A stretch of DNA of 64,000 bases from Paenibacillus sp. TCA20 (GCF_000732325.1 NZ_BBIW01000017.1:32610-96609); one strand, 5' to 3'; counted from the stretch's first letter, positions 1-8,282 are shown. Notes: generated by a model from the sequence alone, not told the origin. Program-made: numbers and translations.

Positions 1-262
1 ATGCAGCTGCCTGCTGACGAAAGGACAGAGTACCGGAAGTGCCCGGATAAGCATAACTACTCTCATCAAGTACGGCTTCACTCAATACGTTCCGAATATG
101 TACTGTAGGTCCGCGGTCAGGACTTCCGATCCCCAGATCAATAATCTCTTTGCCGGAAGAGCGTGCTTCTTCTTTCCATTCTGCAACTTCTGTAAAGATA
201 GACGAGCCTAAATGTGATAATTTCTCTGCCCGCCAGGATCGCTTAGTTCGTTCAAATGTCAA
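1..262 (-). CDS. Class I/II PLP-dependent aminotransferase, N-terminal part (cut by window start)
   Basis: Reading the minus strand from a TTG at 262 gives about 87 uninterrupted codons that run off the window. The translation has LGIGSPDRGP near residue 45 and SYAYPGTSGTLSFRQ near residue 75, the N-terminal signature of fold-type I aminotransferases of the aspartate/LL-diaminopimelate aminotransferase group. The TTG start is chosen because an AGGTG ribosome site lies six bases upstream and no ATG fits. The PLP lysine and the rest of the enzyme lie outside the window, so the substrate cannot be named. The family call is firm; the exact reaction is not. Confidence 0.8.
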   Translation of the reverse strand, partial: MTFERTKRSWRAEKLSHLGSSIFTEVAEWKEEARSSGKEIIDLGIGSPDRGPTVHIRNVLSEAVLDESSYAYPGTSGTLSFRQQAAA

Positions 263-311
263 TGCAAGCACCTACTCTTTTTTCATCCATTATAGCAGGC
301 AAAATAATAGA

Positions 312-341
312 TAAAAACCCTGCCAGCTAAGGAGCCGGCAG
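312..341 (-). terminator. Rho-independent terminator of the 394-822 gene
   Basis: On the minus strand an 8-bp stem (CTGCCGGC / GCTGGCAG with one G-U pair) is followed by GGGTTTTT. It lies just after the stop of the small beta-rich protein gene. Confidence 0.75.
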
Positions 342-393
342 AGTCATATATTTCATGAATACTCTCTATTACAGCTATCAAAAATGAACTAGC

Positions 394-822
394 TTATACA
401 TTATCAGATACAAGGGTGCCGCTGAAGCTCTCTGGCCCTACGCGTACGGCTCCAAGTAAGTTGGACGTAACAAAAGCCGTATACGTTAACTGAGGTGTTA
501 CGGGTGGATTAAAATCTGCTGCATTAAAAGCAATAACCTGAGGAGCAAGCACACTCAGATCAAACGTTGAAGTCGCTGAATACACAAGAGGATCTGTTGA
601 AGCTGTCCCTCTGACGATTGTAATGGTAATTCCTACGAGGGCAAGTGGAAGCTGCAAAGTTATAGTTCCTTGTAATACAACACGAGGGTTTGTACCCACT
701 CCTGCGGTTTGAAGCCCGATTTGACCAAATAATTGCGGTGTACTAATAATCAGAATCGGGATTGCAATGGAGTTGGCAAAGCTGGCATTCTGTGAAGTTC
801 TTGCATCTACAAACTCAGCCAT
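394..822 (-). CDS. Small beta-rich protein, paralogue of the 10926-11348 product; possible spore-surface protein
   Basis: This 142-residue protein has no Cys, no signal peptide and no clear transmembrane helix. It is rich in Thr, Val, Ile and Leu, as expected for a beta-sandwich. It begins MAEFVDARTSQNAS and contains a near-invariant block, TPQLFGQIGLQTAGVGTNPR, shared with the paralogue about 10 kb away. A clear ribosome site (AGGAGG) lies before the ATG, and the gene stands alone between its own promoter and terminator. A sigma-K-like promoter upstream suggests mother-cell expression in sporulation, so a coat or exosporium role is possible. That is inference; I do not recognise a named family. 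Confidence 0.7.
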   Translation of the reverse strand: MAEFVDARTSQNASFANSIAIPILIISTPQLFGQIGLQTAGVGTNPRVVLQGTITLQLPLALVGITITIVRGTASTDPLVYSATSTFDLSVLAPQVIAFNAADFNPPVTPQLTYTAFVTSNLLGAVRVGPESFSGTLVSDNV

Positions 823-853
823 AGACCTTACCTCCTATTCTATTAAGATACAA

Positions 854-881
854 TATATTATGTAATATGGCAGATTTGGTA
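854..881 (-). promoter_or_regulatory. Sigma-K-like promoter for the 394-822 gene
   Basis: Minus strand TACC, then 15 bases, then CATAATATA. This fits the sigma-K pattern (AC-containing -35, about 16 bases, CATAnnnTA). It sits about 30 bases upstream of the start codon. The paralogue at 10926 also has a CATAnnnTA element upstream. Confidence 0.4.
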
Positions 882-925
882 TGGGTAATTAATAGGAGGT
901 AAGCATCTATATATATCACTTCGTG

Positions 926-1426
926 CTAGACATCTTTAGTCTGAACGGACTGAGGCTGAATGAGTCCTCTTCCTATTACGTTTGCAGATAGAGGAGCCTT
1001 ACCCATCTCCCTTGCCCACACTGATATTTGTCCTAGATGATGGATCTGGTGTGCAATGGTATGTCGCATAATTTCTCCCCATGCATCGACGTGCACTTTA
1101 CCCGATGGCTCGTGAAAATAAAATGGAGTTGTCTCCAAATTATCGTTCCAATTCTCAATAAAGTCTTTGATGTCCAGACGGTAACGTCGATCGAGCTCCT
1201 GAATCTTGTCCACAGTGTTATATTCCTCGAAATTTTCCTCATCATGAGGTTTTTCTTGCATCATTTGAATCCAGCTCCACTCCACGTCGATCATATGAAA
1301 GAGAGTTCGCATGATGCTGCCGACTCCGCCGGTCCGCTCTTTCACCAGCTCCTCATATGGAACTTCCTGGCACCATTCATACCACTGATCTCTCAGCAGC
1401 CAATTATGCTTAAACCACAGCTTCAT
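926..1426 (-). CDS. DinB/YfiT-fold protein (putative metal-dependent transferase)
   Basis: The product is a 166-residue four-helix DinB-superfamily protein. It shows TLFHMIDVEWSW near residue 45 and HTIAHQIHHLGQI near residue 122, where histidines form the usual single metal site of the family. Members act as bacillithiol- or mycothiol-dependent S-transferases, or have unknown roles. I chose the ATG at 1426 because AGGAGG lies eight bases upstream (1435-1440); the reading frame extends 14 codons further without a comparable site. No operon partner is evident. The family is confident, the substrate unknown. Confidence 0.8.
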   Translation of the reverse strand: MKLWFKHNWLLRDQWYEWCQEVPYEELVKERTGGVGSIMRTLFHMIDVEWSWIQMMQEKPHDEENFEEYNTVDKIQELDRRYRLDIKDFIENWNDNLETTPFYFHEPSGKVHVDAWGEIMRHTIAHQIHHLGQISVWAREMGKAPLSANVIGRGLIQPQSVQTKDV

Positions 1427-1561
1427 TATAACAACCTCCTGTAAAATAGTAGAACTCTTTGCAATCATATCAAATTATTCGCCGTTTGTAAGCACATATG
1501 TTCTTAATACACTAGATGAGTACCGTTAAATTCAATTGCACGTCGATCCAACACATCAAGA

Positions 1562-1592
1562 AAATAAAAAACTGCGGAGATTCCGCAGTTTT
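1562..1592 (-). terminator. Terminator after the glycine-rich protein gene
   Basis: The stem AACTGCGGA / TCCGCAGTT with a 3-base loop is followed on the minus strand by a T-rich run. It lies just past the stop at 1615. The symmetric A/T flanks could also let it act on the opposite strand. Confidence 0.75.
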
Positions 1593-1614
1593 ATAACCAG
1601 CATTCCATTTTGAA

Positions 1615-2055
1615 CTACATCAGCAAACTGAGCGTAAGCAAATTGAATAATGTAAGCGGTAAAATGACGTTCGGGTTAGGACCTGGGCCGAAACCTGGGC
1701 CATATCCTGGGCCCGGTCCGTGTCCATATCCCGGTCCGCCGTGACCAGGTCCATGACCCCCACCAGGTCCCCAGCCCGGGCCAGGTCCTCCATGTCCGGG
1801 TCCTCCAGGTCCAAATCCAGAGCCAAACCCAGGGCCGCCGAATCCCCGCTGTTCATGAAGTCTAATATATACATGATGCGGGTCTACATTTACAATCGTA
1901 CCTTCAAACGTTTCCCCGTCCAATGTTTGTATGCTGACGTCATAGTTCAAGAATTGCTCACATGATTCCTTTACATAGTGCCGATACTGCTTCAAATAAT
2001 CCGCGATCTCATGTTCACACTGAAACATCAATTGACGTTCACGCTGATTAGACAT
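1615..2055 (-). CDS. Glycine-rich protein with N-terminal Sm-like segment
   Basis: This is a 146-residue protein. Residues 1-35 are charged and helical with two Cys (13 and 32). Residues 38-66 (YDVSIQTLDGETFEGTIVNV) look like an Sm/LSM-type beta barrel segment. Residues 71-128 are a low-complexity Gly/Pro/His/Phe tract (GPG, GHG, GFG repeats), and the last 18 residues are a hydrophobic tail. The ATG at 2055 has GGGAGG six bases upstream. Upstream DNA contains CATATACT, resembling a sporulation sigma-E/K -10 box. Gly-rich proteins of this kind are common on spore surfaces in bacilli, but the role here is inferred only. Confidence 0.65.
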   Translation of the reverse strand: MSNQRERQLMFQCEHEIADYLKQYRHYVKESCEQFLNYDVSIQTLDGETFEGTIVNVDPHHVYIRLHEQRGFGGPGFGSGFGPGGPGHGGPGPGWGPGGGHGPGHGGPGYGHGPGPGYGPGFGPGPNPNVILPLTLFNLLTLSLLM

Positions 2056-2132
2056 GACGTTCCTCCCTATTCTCATCTTGATAGACAGTATATGCACACG
2101 CCCAGATATAAGTGTTTGATCACCCGAAGATG

Positions 2133-2609
2133 TCAGTATAATAAGGTCGATTGACATCCACAAATCACATATTCACCGTTAATCCGGGCATCTTGATAAC
2201 ACCAATTTCCTGGCGTATAGGGCTTAACATGCTGAGACACACAATCGGTGCATTTACTCCTGAACCCTACAGGGTCACTGGTGTACCACCATCCCGAAGG
2301 ATGCGGACACAAGCCCCTGCAGCCCATGAGTGCGTTATATGTTGTGCAAGTCACATAAGTGGAAGGACAGGCACCGTCAGAACCACAATCACGACACAGC
2401 TGACCATGTGGAGGGAAACAGCCTCCCGACAGATAAGAAATCTGGGCTGTACCCCGATCCCGAATGAACAGCCTGGCTAATGCTGCGGCAATCGCCCCAG
2501 CAGCTTTGTTCAACACTTTTTTCAGCCCATGAGCATGATTCCATGCTCTGACTTGTCTGCTGATGTAGTCCTGAATCTGTTCGTCTTTATTTTTTGGATT
2601 ACGCCACAT
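2133..2609 (-). CDS. 12-cysteine protein resembling methylamine dehydrogenase light chain (MauA-like)
   Basis: The product has 158 residues. It has a basic, weakly hydrophobic leader (about residues 28-50, no twin-arginine) and a C-terminal domain with 12 Cys (64, 72, 75, 81, 88, 97, 101, 120, 123, 137, 150, 152). Twelve Cys forming six disulfides, and a WC motif near the C-terminus (W136-C137 here), are features of the light chain that carries the tryptophan tryptophylquinone cofactor. W107/W108 could be the partner Trp, but the spacing to W136 (28) is shorter than the roughly 51 I recall for MauA. It follows mauD- and mauE-like genes by 10 bases, with GAGGTG before its ATG. No heavy chain (mauB) or mauG is in the window. 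It may be a quinoprotein subunit or simply a disulfide-rich exported protein. Confidence 0.6.
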   Translation of the reverse strand: MWRNPKNKDEQIQDYISRQVRAWNHAHGLKKVLNKAAGAIAAALARLFIRDRGTAQISYLSGGCFPPHGQLCRDCGSDGACPSTYVTCTTYNALMGCRGLCPHPSGWWYTSDPVGFRSKCTDCVSQHVKPYTPGNWCYQDARINGEYVICGCQSTLLY

Positions 2610-2619
2610 ACTTCACCTC

Positions 2620-3159
2620 TCATGAAGCTCTTGAAGCCTTAACATACTCCTCCAGCTGGTCTCTGCTGTTAACCAGGCCTTTATGCTTAATGATGCCGTT
2701 TCTGTCGATCGCATAGGCGAACGGTGTGACCTGAACATCCAGCTGATTTGCTAAATCTGGATTTACCAGCATCACTTCATCTGTATAATTAATCTTTCTT
2801 ACATACTCAGCGGCAAACTCAGCCGTTGAAAACAACAAGAGAATGGGCTTCACCTCATTTATTTCCGCAATACGTTTAAAATCAGGCATAATCTCTGCGC
2901 ATTCTTTGCAGGTGGGAGAACCAAACAGCATTAAGGATGGGGAACCGAGCAACTCGACCGTTGACCATTCCTCTCCTTCTAAACGGAAGGCTGCAGCTTG
3001 AGGGATCTTATGTCCAATTGGAATTCCAGACTGATTCACTCCTCGGGCCGTTCCCATAATCATAATTCCAAGCTGCCTGAACAGCACCAAATTCAGAATG
3101 ACGAGCGGAACGACGAGCAGCCAGAGCATGATGTACGACAGCCAAAATAAAGTATTCAA
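2620..3159 (-). CDS. mauD: MauD-like membrane-anchored thioredoxin-fold protein
   Basis: This 179-residue protein has one N-terminal membrane helix (about 5-27) and a TlpA/redoxin domain outside the membrane. The active site is SPTCKEC (C84, C87), and VTP supplies the cis-proline. MauD proteins are thought to assist disulfide formation in the cysteine-rich light chain of methylamine dehydrogenase. The start overlaps the end of the upstream mauE-like gene by four bases (ATGA), so translation is coupled. The stop is 10 bases from the 12-Cys protein gene. The gene symbol reflects family and position, not proven function. Confidence 0.75.
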   Translation of the reverse strand: MNTLFWLSYIMLWLLVVPLVILNLVLFRQLGIMIMGTARGVNQSGIPIGHKIPQAAAFRLEGEEWSTVELLGSPSLMLFGSPTCKECAEIMPDFKRIAEINEVKPILLLFSTAEFAAEYVRKINYTDEVMLVNPDLANQLDVQVTPFAYAIDRNGIIKHKGLVNSRDQLEEYVKASRAS

Positions 3160-3719
3160 TCTCCGCCTCCTCTCTGCTTAACGACGACTTGCCGGTTAAG
3201 ACGGGCAGCAGAACGGTAAGCTGTAGTGGCATATAGTGCATCAGGAACGCCTACAGCAATGAATAGAGCGAGCAGCATAACAATCATATAGATAAATGCA
3301 CCTTCTAGCATAATAACGGGATCGTAGATCGGATAAGTCAAATAACAGATTATAATGCCAGCACAGACAAACGACAGATTCAGTAGAACAAGCTTATAGC
3401 TCAACCTGGAGTTCACCTGTGGACCCAGGCAGCCACATTCTACCTTGCCTTTATTACGCATAATGATCAGAACCCCTACAGCTTGGGACAGATACACCAA
3501 TGAAAGAAGAATGAAGCTGAGGGGGGCTTGGTAAATGAAGACGATAAGTGCAGTCAAAATTTGCACACTGATAAGTAAGTCATAGAGGAATGGATGAGCT
3601 GGAAAATTACTCGGATCGCCTAGTGCTTTTCCCCAAAAGAAGCTTGCTGACGACATGAGTAACGGAAAGGTCATGAGGACAGTAAGAAATCCGTACATAT
3701 CGCTATCACTCCATTCCAC
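3156..3719 (-). CDS. mauE: MauE/DoxX-type redox-associated membrane protein
   Basis: This 187-residue protein has about five membrane helices. A CGCLG motif (C95, C97) after the third helix matches the CGC(F/L)G signature of MauE-like proteins, which shuttle electrons or disulfides for thioredoxin-like partners such as MauD. It overlaps the next gene by four bases. The ATG at 3719 has only a weak ribosome site. An internal ATG at 3698 preceded by GGAG is possible, but would remove only seven residues. Order and overlap tie it to the mauD-like and 12-Cys genes. Confidence 0.75.
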   Translation of the reverse strand: MEWSDSDMYGFLTVLMTFPLLMSSASFFWGKALGDPSNFPAHPFLYDLLISVQILTALIVFIYQAPLSFILLSLVYLSQAVGVLIIMRNKGKVECGCLGPQVNSRLSYKLVLLNLSFVCAGIIICYLTYPIYDPVIMLEGAFIYMIVMLLALFIAVGVPDALYATTAYRSAARLNRQVVVKQRGGGD

Positions 3720-3734
3720 ATTGGCTTTGTAACG

Positions 3735-4376
3735 TTAAGAAATTAACAGTGCCGCTATGGAGCCTAAGATTAACAAGTAAGACAACGTCAGCCTTGTAGC
3801 GGTGAGGAATGTATAATGACCCGCTCTTTTTTCAAGCAATCGATACACCATTGACCTGACCACCGGGATACTGTATACGATCCCTCTTATACATCCAAAA
3901 GCACATCCCGCTGCAACACTTGCCCACCAAGGTGTTGTGAATAATGAGACAAAGACATAAGTGTGAAACAATACGCCTGCCTGTAATGTGATGAAGCCAA
4001 GCCCTAATATATTTCCCCACAAGGCCGCGGTGCGGTAATCCGCCTTGCTGATCCACGATGAAGGCACGATAAAATTACCCGAGGGCAGAATTGCCGACTT
4101 GTTGAACATCTCGAGCAGCAGTACGATAACAAACCATGTGATTAGAATAGGCTCGGAATAAGCAGAGAGCGTCGTCAAGCCAATGACTGCATTCAGCCCG
4201 CTGATGATTAGTCCGGTCGCCGTCCCGCCTGCCATGCAAGAGATAATGTAAATGAATGCATACTTCATTTTGCTCCCCTTCGTATGCTCAAGACTCCCAA
4301 GTACGTTAAGTCCACAGGTTGTATCTACACTGGCAATCGCCGAACCTATGGCAAACAGGAACAGAATAATTAGCAC
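3735..4376 (-). CDS. Polytopic membrane protein heading the mau-like cluster (MauF position)
   Basis: This 213-residue protein has about six hydrophobic segments. Cysteines lie in or near the membrane: C21 in the first helix (ASVDTTCGLNVLG), C47, and a CAFGC pair near residue 157. That suggests a CcdA/DsbD-like or MauF-like redox role. In classical mau operons a membrane protein (mauF) precedes mauB-E-D-A. Here the order is membrane protein, E, D, 12-Cys protein, with no mauB. The start is GTG at 4376, with GGAGGAG a little far upstream. The assignment to MauF rests on position and cysteine placement only. Confidence 0.55.
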   Translation of the reverse strand: MLIILFLFAIGSAIASVDTTCGLNVLGSLEHTKGSKMKYAFIYIISCMAGGTATGLIISGLNAVIGLTTLSAYSEPILITWFVIVLLLEMFNKSAILPSGNFIVPSSWISKADYRTAALWGNILGLGFITLQAGVLFHTYVFVSLFTTPWWASVAAGCAFGCIRGIVYSIPVVRSMVYRLLEKRAGHYTFLTATRLTLSYLLILGSIAALLIS

Positions 4377-4579
4377 AATAGGAGTTCTCTCCTCCCTTCA
4401 AATGCTCTTTGCGCCCCATCTAGTTCAGCATATGAATCATTAACGTGATTTATTTCTTAATTCAAGAATGTAGCCTATAAGCTGAACGGTTAAAAGGTGA
4501 AGTCTTTGCTGTAAGGTTTACACTTTTTAGCAGCGACGCACAGCCTCATAATAAAGACATCAAGAAGGAGGTCTTTATT

Positions 4580-4768
4580 ATGAATGATTACACACAACAC
4601 AAGCTGCACGAATACCAGCAGCAGATTTGGGAACATGAGGATCGACTAGGGATTCTAAGAGCTTATTCAAGCAGCAGAGCAAAGAGAAGAATGCTTCATA
4701 ATTCACACTTCCGATTTTTTAATCGGAGTCTGTTATATGGTTTCTTTCGGAAGCGCCGGTCACGATAA
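4580..4768 (+). CDS. Small basic hypothetical protein
   Basis: This 62-residue protein has a strong ribosome site (AAGGAGG, eight bases before the ATG). The first half is charged and Gln-rich (KLHEYQQQIWEHEDRL), likely helical. The second half is strongly basic (SSSRAKRRML, FFRKRRSR). There is no Cys, no signal peptide and no membrane helix. It lies alone, divergent from the mau-like cluster and ending before a bidirectional terminator. The basic tail would suit nucleic-acid or membrane-surface binding. I do not recognise the family. Confidence 0.6.
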   Translation: MNDYTQHKLHEYQQQIWEHEDRLGILRAYSSSRAKRRMLHNSHFRFFNRSLLYGFFRKRRSR

Positions 4769-4811
4769 CCATCATCCGCTTGAATAATGAACGATTGTAT
4801 GTAATCAACTC

Positions 4812-4850
4812 AAAAAGAGCAGGTCTGCTATGATGCAGCCTGCTCTTTTT
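4812..4850. terminator. Bidirectional terminator between convergent genes
   Basis: The stem AAAAAGAGCAGG / CCTGCTCTTTTT has a 15-base loop that can itself pair (CTGC...GCAG). It has A- and T-runs on both sides and serves the small basic protein gene (+) and the SgrR-type gene (-). Confidence 0.9.
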
Positions 4851-4855
4851 ATTGG

Positions 4856-6682
4856 TTAAGATTTCCATATTTCTTTAAAATCAATCCATCCGAGTGAATT
4901 AATAGCTACGCCTTTAAAGGAAGCATCGGATTGGATTTGGAAGCTGGAATGATTAAGAAACAGAACTTGAGCTTCTCTTCTCAAATATTCCTCAATCTCT
5001 TCGAGTATGGCCATTCGTTCATCGGCCCATCTGCAAGCCAGCGCATGATCGATTCGCTCATGTACCCATTCCGTAATACCGGGGTCCAGTAATTCTTTTA
5101 CATAGCTGCCGTGCTGCTCATAATTCTCAATCAGGCACACCTCTTCACCCGGAAACACGACGGAATGAATGATACAGTCCAGTTCTTCTACTAAATGATC
5201 AGCAAGAATATTCGTCATATCCCTGGCAACGACAATCACCTTAATATTTAGATCAGCAAGTCTGGATTGAACCCATTCTGCGTCACGCAAATGCAGTCCA
5301 TAGCTGCCAATGACGACCGTTGATCCGTCGTAACCCGATTCCTTCAATAACTGTCTGGCATGCAGTTCATCCACAACATGAGCTTGCCTTGCATAGCGGT
5401 TGTCCGCAAGAAAGGAGTGTGCCGGATGGGAGCGATGTTCTCCTAAATCCTCTATCATTCTTACTCTATCCAAATACAGGTTAACCGCTTGACGAAACTT
5501 AGCGTTCTGCTGACTCCCCTCTTTTGTCATATTCCAGGTAAGAAGTCCGGTACAGTAATGCTCGGAAGCAATATGATCAAACGACTTCGTGTCCTGCGAA
5601 TTTGAAGTATCCTCAGCAGCACTAGTGTCCATCTCATTCTCAGCAGTCACACGGTTCAGACAGCTCCATTTTCTGGACGAGCCTCCGATCAATCCCGCCT
5701 CCTCCGGCAACGTAGCCACGATGACGCTGTCCAAGTATGGCCGACCTTGATAGTAATAAGGATAAGCGTTCATCGTGAAGCAGCATTCCGTCCATTCTGC
5801 AAATTGAAACGGTCCTGTTCCAACCGGATGCTCCCAATACTTTTCTTCAGAGAGTCCTGCATAGTCCTTTGGCAGAATCGACATGGATACCGCTGTCACA
5901 AATCGGAGAAAAATCCAGTTCGGACGATAAAATACGAAGCGAATGGTATGCGATGAAGGCGCCTCGATCTGCTTCAGAGACCGGAGAATCCAGCTGTTTC
6001 TTCGATCTGAGGCAAGCCGCTCCATCGTAAAGCGGACATCTTCAGAGGTTAACTTTGCTCCATTATGAAACAAGACACCCTTTCTAAGATGGAACGTCCA
6101 CTCTGTAGCATCTTCATTGGATTCCCAGTGGTGCGCCAGTGCCGGAATAAACCGCTTTGTATTGATATCATAGATCACAAGCCGGTCAAAGAGCTGTTGT
6201 ATCATATGTGCGGACAGGCTGCAGAAGCAATCGGCAGGGTCCATGGTATGGATGGGCCGATAGATCGGGATTCTTAGTACATCCTTGGTTTCGCTGCCCG
6301 TTTTGTGTTCTTTTTCAAGTCCAAAATACCCGTCCAGCCAAACAGAAAACTGATCTATTGAATTCCCTTCACCATGAGCATGGAGCAGCTCGAAGGCGGG
6401 TTTAAATTGTCCTCTCTCCGCAAGATCTTTAGCCATCATGAGCAGTATTTCTTCCCGATCCACAAGGAATGTAAGCCTTGAACGATTTCCCCTGCCTCTG
6501 CCTGATACGAAGCTGATCCAGCCTTGTTCAGTCATTTTTCGTATAACCAATTTCGCATTTCTCGTTGTACAGAACAGAATCTCAGCGATTCGCTCAACCG
6601 TAACCTCAATCGGGATATCGCCTGCTCCCTTGTTATGAAGCTTCTGATTTAGTGTTAGATATTGCTCATACAGCATGATCAC
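4856..6682 (-). CDS. SgrR-family transcriptional regulator with solute-binding domain
   Basis: This 608-residue protein has two parts. Residues about 1-115 form a winged-helix DNA-binding domain of the SgrR_N type (EVTVERIAEILFCTTRNAKL). Residues about 135-590 form an extracytoplasmic-type solute-binding domain (SBP_bac_5) without a signal peptide (WTFHLRKGVLFHNGAKLTSE). Such proteins sense a small ligand in the cytoplasm and control transport or metabolic genes; SgrR of E. coli responds to sugar-phosphate stress. The GTG at 6682 has AGGAGG six bases upstream. It is monocistronic. No adjacent transporter suggests its target. Confidence 0.85.
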   Translation of the reverse strand: MIMLYEQYLTLNQKLHNKGAGDIPIEVTVERIAEILFCTTRNAKLVIRKMTEQGWISFVSGRGRGNRSRLTFLVDREEILLMMAKDLAERGQFKPAFELLHAHGEGNSIDQFSVWLDGYFGLEKEHKTGSETKDVLRIPIYRPIHTMDPADCFCSLSAHMIQQLFDRLVIYDINTKRFIPALAHHWESNEDATEWTFHLRKGVLFHNGAKLTSEDVRFTMERLASDRRNSWILRSLKQIEAPSSHTIRFVFYRPNWIFLRFVTAVSMSILPKDYAGLSEEKYWEHPVGTGPFQFAEWTECCFTMNAYPYYYQGRPYLDSVIVATLPEEAGLIGGSSRKWSCLNRVTAENEMDTSAAEDTSNSQDTKSFDHIASEHYCTGLLTWNMTKEGSQQNAKFRQAVNLYLDRVRMIEDLGEHRSHPAHSFLADNRYARQAHVVDELHARQLLKESGYDGSTVVIGSYGLHLRDAEWVQSRLADLNIKVIVVARDMTNILADHLVEELDCIIHSVVFPGEEVCLIENYEQHGSYVKELLDPGITEWVHERIDHALACRWADERMAILEEIEEYLRREAQVLFLNHSSFQIQSDASFKGVAINSLGWIDFKEIWKS

Positions 6683-6765
6683 TCAGCCCCTCCTTCGGTC
6701 AGAGAGTTACCTATCCATATATTGTACTCCGTCGTAGGGAGCTTAGGAATTATTTTTTTCATCAT

Positions 6766-6797
6766 AAAAAAACCATCCGCAATTGATTGCGAATGGT
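6766..6797 (-). terminator. Terminator of the SDR reductase gene
   Basis: On the minus strand a hairpin AACCATTCGCAAT / ATTGCGGATGGTT is followed by seven or more T. It lies 50 bases after the SDR stop codon. Confidence 0.85.
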
Positions 6798-6846
6798 TTC
6801 TCTTATCGTTAATATGTGATTAATACACAGCTGCTCTATACCAACC

Positions 6847-7563
6847 TTATGGGTTAGTTGACCACATGCCGGCTGATTTAATGAAGATGCGTGAATTCAG
6901 CTTCAGCTGTGCCAGCATATACTCAGCAAGATCTTCTGGCTGCATTACTTTCTCCGGGTTGCCATCTGTCAGGTTCAGTTCTACCGCCATATCGGTTGCA
7001 ACTGTGCTCGGAGTAAGGGCGCTCACACGAATATTGTGTTTTCTTGCTTCGAGCATCAGAGATTCTGTCATCGCCAGTACTGCCGCCTTCGATGCACTGT
7101 AAGCGCTGGATACTGGAGAGCCCTTCTGTCCTGCGGTAGAGGATATATTGATGATGTCACCACTGTTGCGCTCAATCATTTGCGGTAATACCGCTCTGGT
7201 TACATAATAAACACCCAGGACGTTCACTTTAATAATTTGCTCCCACTCTTCTGGCTCAAGCGCAAGGAACCCGCCAAATTTGCCGATACCGGCGTTGTTG
7301 ATCAGAATATCAATGGGTCCCAGTTCATTCGTAATGTGTTCCACCGCTTGATTCACAGATGCAAGATCAGCCACATCGGCGCTTGCTAGTGATACTCGAA
7401 CTCCATATTCAGTCAGCTCAGCAGCTACCTTCTCAAGGTTCTCAATACTTCTTCCAATCAGTCCAACATGAATACCTTCCTTGGCAAAATAAATGGCGGT
7501 TGTTCGGCCAATTCCTCTTCCGGCTCCCGTAATGAGCGCAGTTTTACCTCTTAGATCCTGCAT
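6847..7563 (-). CDS. yoxD: Short-chain dehydrogenase/reductase, YoxD-like
   Basis: This 238-residue SDR has the NAD(P) glycine motif TGAGRGIG (residues 13-20), NNAGIG near 89, and the catalytic Ser (ISSTAG, about 143) and YxxxK (YSASK, about 156). Length and the C-terminal ending (IKSAGMWSTNP) closely match what I recall of Bacillus subtilis YoxD, a 3-oxoacyl-ACP-reductase-like protein of unknown substrate. It is cytoplasmic, expressed alone, and has its own terminator. The SDR class is certain; the YoxD match is from memory. Confidence 0.85.
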   Translation of the reverse strand: MQDLRGKTALITGAGRGIGRTTAIYFAKEGIHVGLIGRSIENLEKVAAELTEYGVRVSLASADVADLASVNQAVEHITNELGPIDILINNAGIGKFGGFLALEPEEWEQIIKVNVLGVYYVTRAVLPQMIERNSGDIINISSTAGQKGSPVSSAYSASKAAVLAMTESLMLEARKHNIRVSALTPSTVATDMAVELNLTDGNPEKVMQPEDLAEYMLAQLKLNSRIFIKSAGMWSTNP

Positions 7564-7638
7564 GCAGCTCCACTCCTTTATCTGTATCTCAATTTTATGT
7601 GAGCGACAGTCTACTCCATTATAGCTTTTTCCGCTCCC

Positions 7639-8229
7639 TTATTTCCAGCCATTGATCGCCAGATGTGCCTTGAACATCTCGCTCGTATTCGGGTGCTCTT
7701 CCTTGGGAATCCATTGATCCTGGCTCCAGAGACCTGCCTGCTTAAAAGCCCGCGGACAATGCACGAAGCATTCTTCAACCTCAACAACAACGGCAAGCCC
7801 CGTCGTTTTGCCGTCCCAGCCTTGAGATGCAATAAACTCCTCATTTCTCGTAATGACCGCTCGTCCGTTAATTCGAAGGACATCGTTGGAGCCAGGAATG
7901 ACGACAATCATGCCAACCTGTGGATTCTCAATGATGTTTTGCAGCGAATCCGCTCTGCGATTACCCGGGCGATCTGGGAAGGCCAGATGCTTCTCGTCCA
8001 ATATCTTCACAAAGCCTGGCTCGTCTCCACGCGGGGAGACGTCTGTCTTGCGCTCCAAGCTGGAGGTAGCCAGAAAAAAGATCGAGGATTTGGACACATA
8101 ATCCCGAATGGTCTCATCAATTACACTGATCGACTTCTTCACAATCGCTTCATGTGGCTGATCTATGTTCTCTCTCAGCTGTTCAGCAGAGGTAATTTGA
8201 TCCTTCGTCCATATCGGCTCGTTGTTCAT
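7639..8229 (-). CDS. Pyridoxamine 5'-phosphate oxidase-like FMN-binding protein
   Basis: This 196-residue protein has a split-barrel PPOX domain. FFLATSS (about 51), DVSPRGDEPGFVKI (about 63-76) and FPDRPGNRRADSLQN (about 84-98) are typical of the subgroup often annotated MSMEG_1061-type PPOX proteins. RVHHI-type oxidase residues are absent, so a true PNP oxidase role is unlikely. FMN or F420-dependent reduction is plausible. An AAAGGGG ribosome site precedes the ATG at 8229. It is divergent from the TrmB-AzlCD operon. Confidence 0.8.
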   Translation of the reverse strand: MNNEPIWTKDQITSAEQLRENIDQPHEAIVKKSISVIDETIRDYVSKSSIFFLATSSLERKTDVSPRGDEPGFVKILDEKHLAFPDRPGNRRADSLQNIIENPQVGMIVVIPGSNDVLRINGRAVITRNEEFIASQGWDGKTTGLAVVVEVEECFVHCPRAFKQAGLWSQDQWIPKEEHPNTSEMFKAHLAINGWK

Positions 8230-8282
8230 AACGTCCCCTTTCGCTTCCTCGGTATGTAATGTTTTTGTTTCCTTTTATTATA

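Noticed and set aside
1037..1444. 135-codon frame on the plus strand
   Set aside because: Antisense to the DinB-fold gene, which has a clear family match and ribosome site.
7663..8259. 198-codon plus-strand frame
   Set aside because: Antisense shadow of the PPOX gene; no ribosome site or family features.
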